Part shown: positions 60,889 to 64,000 of the stretch, one piece after another
How positions within the stretch are numbered: the stretch's first letter is position 1
Layout of the letters: each line of letters opens with the position of its first letter
From: Streptomyces sp. ISL-43
Lineage (GTDB): Bacteria > Actinomycetota > Actinomycetes > Streptomycetales > Streptomycetaceae
NCBI RefSeq assembly: GCF_018614195.1
Contig: NZ_JAGGOT010000071.1
Span: forward strand, 124,001-188,000
Direction of reading: 5' to 3'
Length of the DNA stretch: 64,000 nucleotides
Program-made: the position numbers and the translations under genes
The notes under the pieces: model-generated
Told to the model about the DNA's origin: nothing
What the model saw: the letters and a program-made list of their open reading frames with translations, nothing else
Database searches by the model: none

Positions 60889-61586
60889 CAGCCGTGCAGT
60901 CCGCACTCGGTCTTGCCGCGTCCGGCCCAGCGGCCTGCGCGGGCGTCCTCGCCCTCCGCCACCCGGCGGGTGCAGGGGGCGCAGCCGACGGATGCGTAAC
61001 CGTCCATCAGCAGCGGGTTGGTGAGGACGCCGTGCTCCAGGACGTACGCGTCCACGTCGTCCTGGGTCCAGCGGGCGATCGGCGAGACCTTGACCTTCTG
61101 CCGCTTCTCGTCCCAGCCGACCACCGGGGTGTTCGCCCGGGTCGGGGACTCGTCGCGGCGCAGGCCCGTCGCCCACGCGTCGTAAGCCGTCAGGCCCTCT
61201 TCGAGGGGCTTGACCTTGCGCAGCGCGCAGCACAGGTCGGGGTCGCGGTCGTGCAGCCGGGGGCCGTACTCGGCGTCCTGCTCGGCGACGCTCTGGCGCG
61301 GGGTGAGCGTGATGACGTTGACGTCCATCACAGCCTCGACCGCGTCGCGGGTGCCGATGGTCTCCTCGAAGTGGTAGCCCGTGTCGAGGAAGACCACGTC
61401 CACGCCGGGGAAGGCGCGAGAGGCGAGGTGGGCGACCACCGCGTCCTCCATGGAGGAGGTCACGGCGAACTTCTTGCCGAAGGTCTCGGCCGCCCAGGTG
61501 AGGATCTCCAGCGCGGAGGCGTCCTCGAGGTCCCGGCCCGCCTGCTCGGCCAGTGCCTTGAGATCGGAGTCCTGAATGGTGGTCAT
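60888..61586 (-). CDS. cysH: APS reductase (iron-sulfur type)
   Basis: 232 residues. Reductase domain motifs VTSSMEDAVVAHL and VDVVFLDTGYHFEET; the two cysteine pairs of the 4Fe-4S cluster are DLCCALRKVKPL and GCAPCTRRV, and the C-terminal catalytic cysteine is in KTECGLHG. The cluster indicates use of APS rather than PAPS. It gives sulfite for Sir. Overlaps the small zinc-ribbon gene as ATGA and shares one base with cysC. Confidence 0.95.
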   Translation of the reverse strand: MTTIQDSDLKALAEQAGRDLEDASALEILTWAAETFGKKFAVTSSMEDAVVAHLASRAFPGVDVVFLDTGYHFEETIGTRDAVEAVMDVNVITLTPRQSVAEQDAEYGPRLHDRDPDLCCALRKVKPLEEGLTAYDAWATGLRRDESPTRANTPVVGWDEKRQKVKVSPIARWTQDDVDAYVLEHGVLTNPLLMDGYASVGCAPCTRRVAEGEDARAGRWAGRGKTECGLHG

Positions 61587-61762
61587 ATCTCGTCCCCTCC
61601 AGCGTCATTGGACTGAACACCCCGGGCCAGCAGCCCGAGGTACTTCAGCTGGAAGGCTCGATTGCAGGCCCTGCATTCCCAGGCGCCGTGGCCTGTTTCG
61701 TTCGGGAACAGGTCCTCGTCGCCGCAGTACGGGCAGTAGAACGGTGCGGCGCGCTCGCTCAC
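61583..61762 (-). CDS. 59-residue zinc-ribbon protein inside the sulfur operon
   Basis: GTG at 61762 overlaps the sir stop (GTGA). APFYCPYCGDEDLFPNETGH and WECRACNRAFQLKYLGL contain two CxxC pairs 15 residues apart, a zinc ribbon. It is conserved between sir and cysH in Streptomyces to my recollection. Function unknown; it might deliver sulfur or electrons, or help assemble Sir or CysH. Translational coupling at both ends supports a role in the pathway. Confidence 0.85.
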   Translation of the reverse strand: MSERAAPFYCPYCGDEDLFPNETGHGAWECRACNRAFQLKYLGLLARGVQSNDAGGDEI

Positions 61763-63471
61763 GACAGATCCTCGTCCTTCGCACGGGTCACCCAGGCGGC
61801 GAAGCGCTCGCCGCCCTCGCGCTGCTCCTGGAAGCGCGTGACGACCCGCTCGACGTAGTCGGGCAGACCGGCCGAGGTGACCTTGAGGCCGCGGACCTTG
61901 CGGCCGAATCCGGCCTCCAGGCCGAGTGCGCCGCCCAGGTGGACCTGGTAGCCCTCGACCTGGTTGCCGTCGTCGTCCAGGACCAGCTGGCCCTTGAGAC
62001 CGATGTCCGCCACCTGGATACGTGCGCAGGCGTTCGGGCAGCCGTTGATGTTGATGGTGAGCGGCTCGGCGAACTCCGGCAGGCGCCGCTCCAGCTCGTC
62101 GATCAGCGAGGCGCCGCGCGCCTTCGTCTCGACGATGGCCAGCTTGCAGAACTCGATGCCGGTGCAGGCCATCGTGCCGCGGCGGAACGGGGACGGCTTG
62201 ACCCGCAGGTCCAGCGCCTCCAGGGCCGCGACGACCGAGTCGACCTTGTCGGCCTCGACGTCGAGCACGATCATCTTCTGCTCGGCGGTGGTGCGCAGCC
62301 GGCCGGAGCCGTGCCGCTCCGCCACATCCGCGATCTTGGTCAGGGTGGCGCCGTCGACGCGGCCCACGCGGGGCGCGAAGCCGACGTAGAAGCGGCCGTC
62401 CTGCTGCTGGTGGACGCCGACGTGGTCGCGCCACTGGCCGCTGGGCTGCTCGGGCGCGGGGCCGTCGGTCAGCTCGCGCTTGAGGTACTCGTCCTCCAGG
62501 ACCTGGCGGAACTTGGCCGGGCCCCAGTCGGCGACGAGGAACTTCAGCCGGGCGCGGGTGCGCAGGCGGCGGTAGCCGTAGTCGCGGAAGATCGAGATGA
62601 CGCCCTCGTAGACGTCCGGGACCTCTTCCAGCGAGACCCAGGTGCCCAGTCGCACGCCCAGCTTGGGGTTGGTGGAGAGGCCGCCGCCGACCCAGACGTC
62701 GAAGCCCGGACCGTGCTCGGGGTGGTTCACGCCCACGAAGGCGATGTCGTTGATCTCGTGCGCCACGTCGAGCAGCGGCGAGCCGGAGATCGCGGACTTG
62801 AACTTGCGGGGCAGGTTGGAGAAGGCCGGGTTGCCCACGATGCGGCGGTAGATCTCGTCGATGGCGGGGGAGCCGTCGATGATCTCGTCCTGCGCGATGC
62901 CGGCGACGGGCGAGCCGAGGATCACGCGGGGCGTGTCACCGCAGGCCTCGGTGGTCGAGAGGCCGACGGCCTCCAGACGGCGCCAGATCTCCGGGACGTC
63001 CTCGATGCGGATCCAGTGGTACTGCACGTTCTGCCGGTCCGTGAGGTCGGCGGTGCCGCGCGCGAACTCCTCGGAGATCTCGCCGATGACGCGCAGCTGC
63101 TCGGTGGTCAGCCGGCCGCCGTCGATGCGGACGCGCAGCATGAAGTACTTGTCGTCCAGCTCCTCCGGCTCCAGGATCGCGGTCTTGCCGCCGTCGATCC
63201 CGGGCTTGCGCTGGGTGTAGAGGCCCCACCAGCGCATACGGCCGCGCAGGTCGTTGGGGTCGATCGAGTCGAAGCCCGCCTTGGAGTAGATGTTCTCGAT
63301 GCGTGTCCGCACATTGAGACCGTCGTCGTCCTTTTTGAACTGCTCGTTGCCGTTGAGGGGCGTGTGGTGTCCGACGGCCCACTGACCCTCACCGCGGTGA
63401 CGGCCGGTCTTACGGCGCGCGGCGGCGGCAGCGGGCGCGGCGGCTGCGGGCGTTTCGGGGGTGGCGGCCAT
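61759..63471 (-). CDS. sir: Ferredoxin-type sulfite reductase
   Basis: 570 residues. Two sulfite/nitrite reductase repeats; TADLTDRQNVQYHWIRIEDV is the siroheme-binding region, and the cluster cysteines are in GTMACTGIEFCKLA and NINGCPNACARIQ. Reduces sulfite to sulfide with electrons from ferredoxin, in the cytoplasm, using siroheme and a 4Fe-4S cluster. An Ala/Pro-rich head (1-20) is not conserved. It is the first gene of the operon. The leader peptide at 63677-63760 and a 205-base leader precede it. Confidence 0.95.
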   Translation of the reverse strand: MAATPETPAAAAPAAAAARRKTGRHRGEGQWAVGHHTPLNGNEQFKKDDDGLNVRTRIENIYSKAGFDSIDPNDLRGRMRWWGLYTQRKPGIDGGKTAILEPEELDDKYFMLRVRIDGGRLTTEQLRVIGEISEEFARGTADLTDRQNVQYHWIRIEDVPEIWRRLEAVGLSTTEACGDTPRVILGSPVAGIAQDEIIDGSPAIDEIYRRIVGNPAFSNLPRKFKSAISGSPLLDVAHEINDIAFVGVNHPEHGPGFDVWVGGGLSTNPKLGVRLGTWVSLEEVPDVYEGVISIFRDYGYRRLRTRARLKFLVADWGPAKFRQVLEDEYLKRELTDGPAPEQPSGQWRDHVGVHQQQDGRFYVGFAPRVGRVDGATLTKIADVAERHGSGRLRTTAEQKMIVLDVEADKVDSVVAALEALDLRVKPSPFRRGTMACTGIEFCKLAIVETKARGASLIDELERRLPEFAEPLTININGCPNACARIQVADIGLKGQLVLDDDGNQVEGYQVHLGGALGLEAGFGRKVRGLKVTSAGLPDYVERVVTRFQEQREGGERFAAWVTRAKDEDLS

Positions 63472-63676
63472 GACGGTACGTCCTTCTTCAACGGCTCAAG
63501 GCAGGGGCAGGGGGAGTGGCGGCGGGACCCCTGGCACGGAGCGGGTGTGGCTGATCGCCGCCGGTCAGGGCGGTGCACGGCCTACAGGGGACTGCGGTGT
63601 GTGTGTACGGCGGGCGGTGTTCGCGCGTCCGCGGCGGCAGCGGCGCGGAGCGCTGTCGCGGCGGTGCCGATTTCCG

Positions 63677-63760
63677 TCAGCGCGCCGGACAGATGGCGCT
63701 GGACATGCGGCCGAGGTCGACGTGCCGCCGACTCACCAAGGCAATTCCAGCTCCGTTCAT
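63677..63760 (-). CDS. Leader peptide of the sulfur operon (27 residues)
   Basis: ATG 63760 to TGA 63677 encodes MNGAGIALV, then SRRHVDLGRMSSAICPAR. This SRRHVDL-x-R-x-SSAIC pattern is that of the small leader peptides annotated ahead of Streptomyces sulfur-assimilation genes. The near-terminal cysteine codon (TGT at codon 24, rare in this genome) suggests ribosome stalling when cysteine is low, as in other actinobacteria. It lies 205 bases before sir on the same strand, with no gene between. Translation of this frame would control the operon; the precise attenuation fold was not solved. Confidence 0.85.
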   Translation of the reverse strand: MNGAGIALVSRRHVDLGRMSSAICPAR

Positions 63761-63910
63761 GGCGGAAGCGTGGCATGTGGCGATTGGAGGAGTCCACTAC
63801 TGTCCACGATGCGGACGAAGTCGTCTCGCATCGCAAGATATCCGTGACGGGGGTCACCTCGGGTGACCCTCGGGACCCGTCAGCCCCACGACCGCACGGG
63901 GGCTGCACGG

Positions 63911-63991
63911 GGCCTCGCGCGGGGCGGTACGGGTCCTCGCGCGGGGGCAATACGGGTCCTCGCGCGGGGGCAATACGGGTCCTCGCGCGGG
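63911..63991. repeat. 23-bp tandem repeats at the right edge
   Basis: GGGTCCTCGCGCGGGGGCAA plus TAC occurs at 63931-63953 and 63954-63976. A partial third copy starts at 63977 and a divergent unit lies at 63911-63930. The array may continue beyond the window. It is upstream of the sulfur operon leader; 63761-63910 holds no other gene, only promoter-sized DNA. Confidence 0.85.
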
Positions 63992-64000
63992 CCGGCTCCG

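Overview
The window is a chromosomal stretch of a Streptomyces or close relative. GC content is very high, third positions are almost all G or C, GTG starts are common, genes overlap as ATGA, and the gene families are typical of the genus: a conservon, an SAV2148-type HEPN protein, a DUF1707-FHA protein, Tat-exported PhoX and phospholipase C, and the actinobacterial sir-cys operon. There is no rRNA and no CRISPR. One tRNA (His) is present.

Layout. 1-6.4 kb: a secreted S33 peptidase running off the left edge, then a two-gene unit made of a DUF692/MNIO-type iron enzyme and a membrane protein (TIGR04222 type) with a regular Cys/Ser/Gly tail, a PTH2-like protein, a small zinc-ribbon protein and a lipoprotein polysaccharide deacetylase. 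6.4-16.4 kb: a polyphosphate kinase 2 gene broken into three pieces by two separate insertions. One is an IS607-type element (tnpA-tnpB). The other is a 6.9-kb block carrying a truncated NUDIX gene, a nucleotide-sugar dehydrogenase, a divergent SIR2-like protein, a class III aminotransferase, an XRE regulator and decaying small genes. 16.4-22.99 kb: core genes (PhoX, OsmC, ZapE-like ATPase, RibD-C reductase, murC, msrB). 22.9-28.07 kb: a 5.1-kb island bounded by a duplicated 3' end of msrB, carrying a phosphorothioate-type HNH endonuclease with a damaged catalytic domain and a complete conservon (cvnA-D). 28-44 kb: phospholipase C, tRNA-His, a membrane acyltransferase-like protein, an M24 peptidase, and the trehalose/glycogen genes treZ, treY and glgX mixed with FHA, GNAT, M14 peptidase and MFS genes. 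44-54 kb: HEPN protein, DEDD exonuclease, a TetR/DUF2867 divergent pair with two matching operators, an APH-fold kinase, a macrolide glycosyltransferase, a frameshifted SMI1/KNR4 gene, an aldo/keto reductase and a ketopantoate reductase. 54-64 kb: the assimilatory sulfur operon on the minus strand (sir, small zinc ribbon, cysH, cysC, cysD, cysN, ssuA, ssuB, ssuC, cbiX), preceded by a 27-codon cysteine-type leader peptide.

How the genes work together. The sulfur operon imports sulfonates, activates sulfate to APS, reduces APS and sulfite, and ends with a chelatase that would supply the siroheme of Sir. TreY/TreZ convert malto-oligosaccharides to trehalose while GlgX debranches glycogen. The best candidate for an undescribed system is the MNIO/Cys-tail membrane protein pair at 1749-4135: an oxidase family known to modify cysteines in ribosomal peptides sits in translational coupling with a membrane protein whose tail has eight cysteines about seven residues apart. 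The second candidate is the SIR2-like/aminotransferase/sugar-dehydrogenase locus inside the ppk2 insertion.
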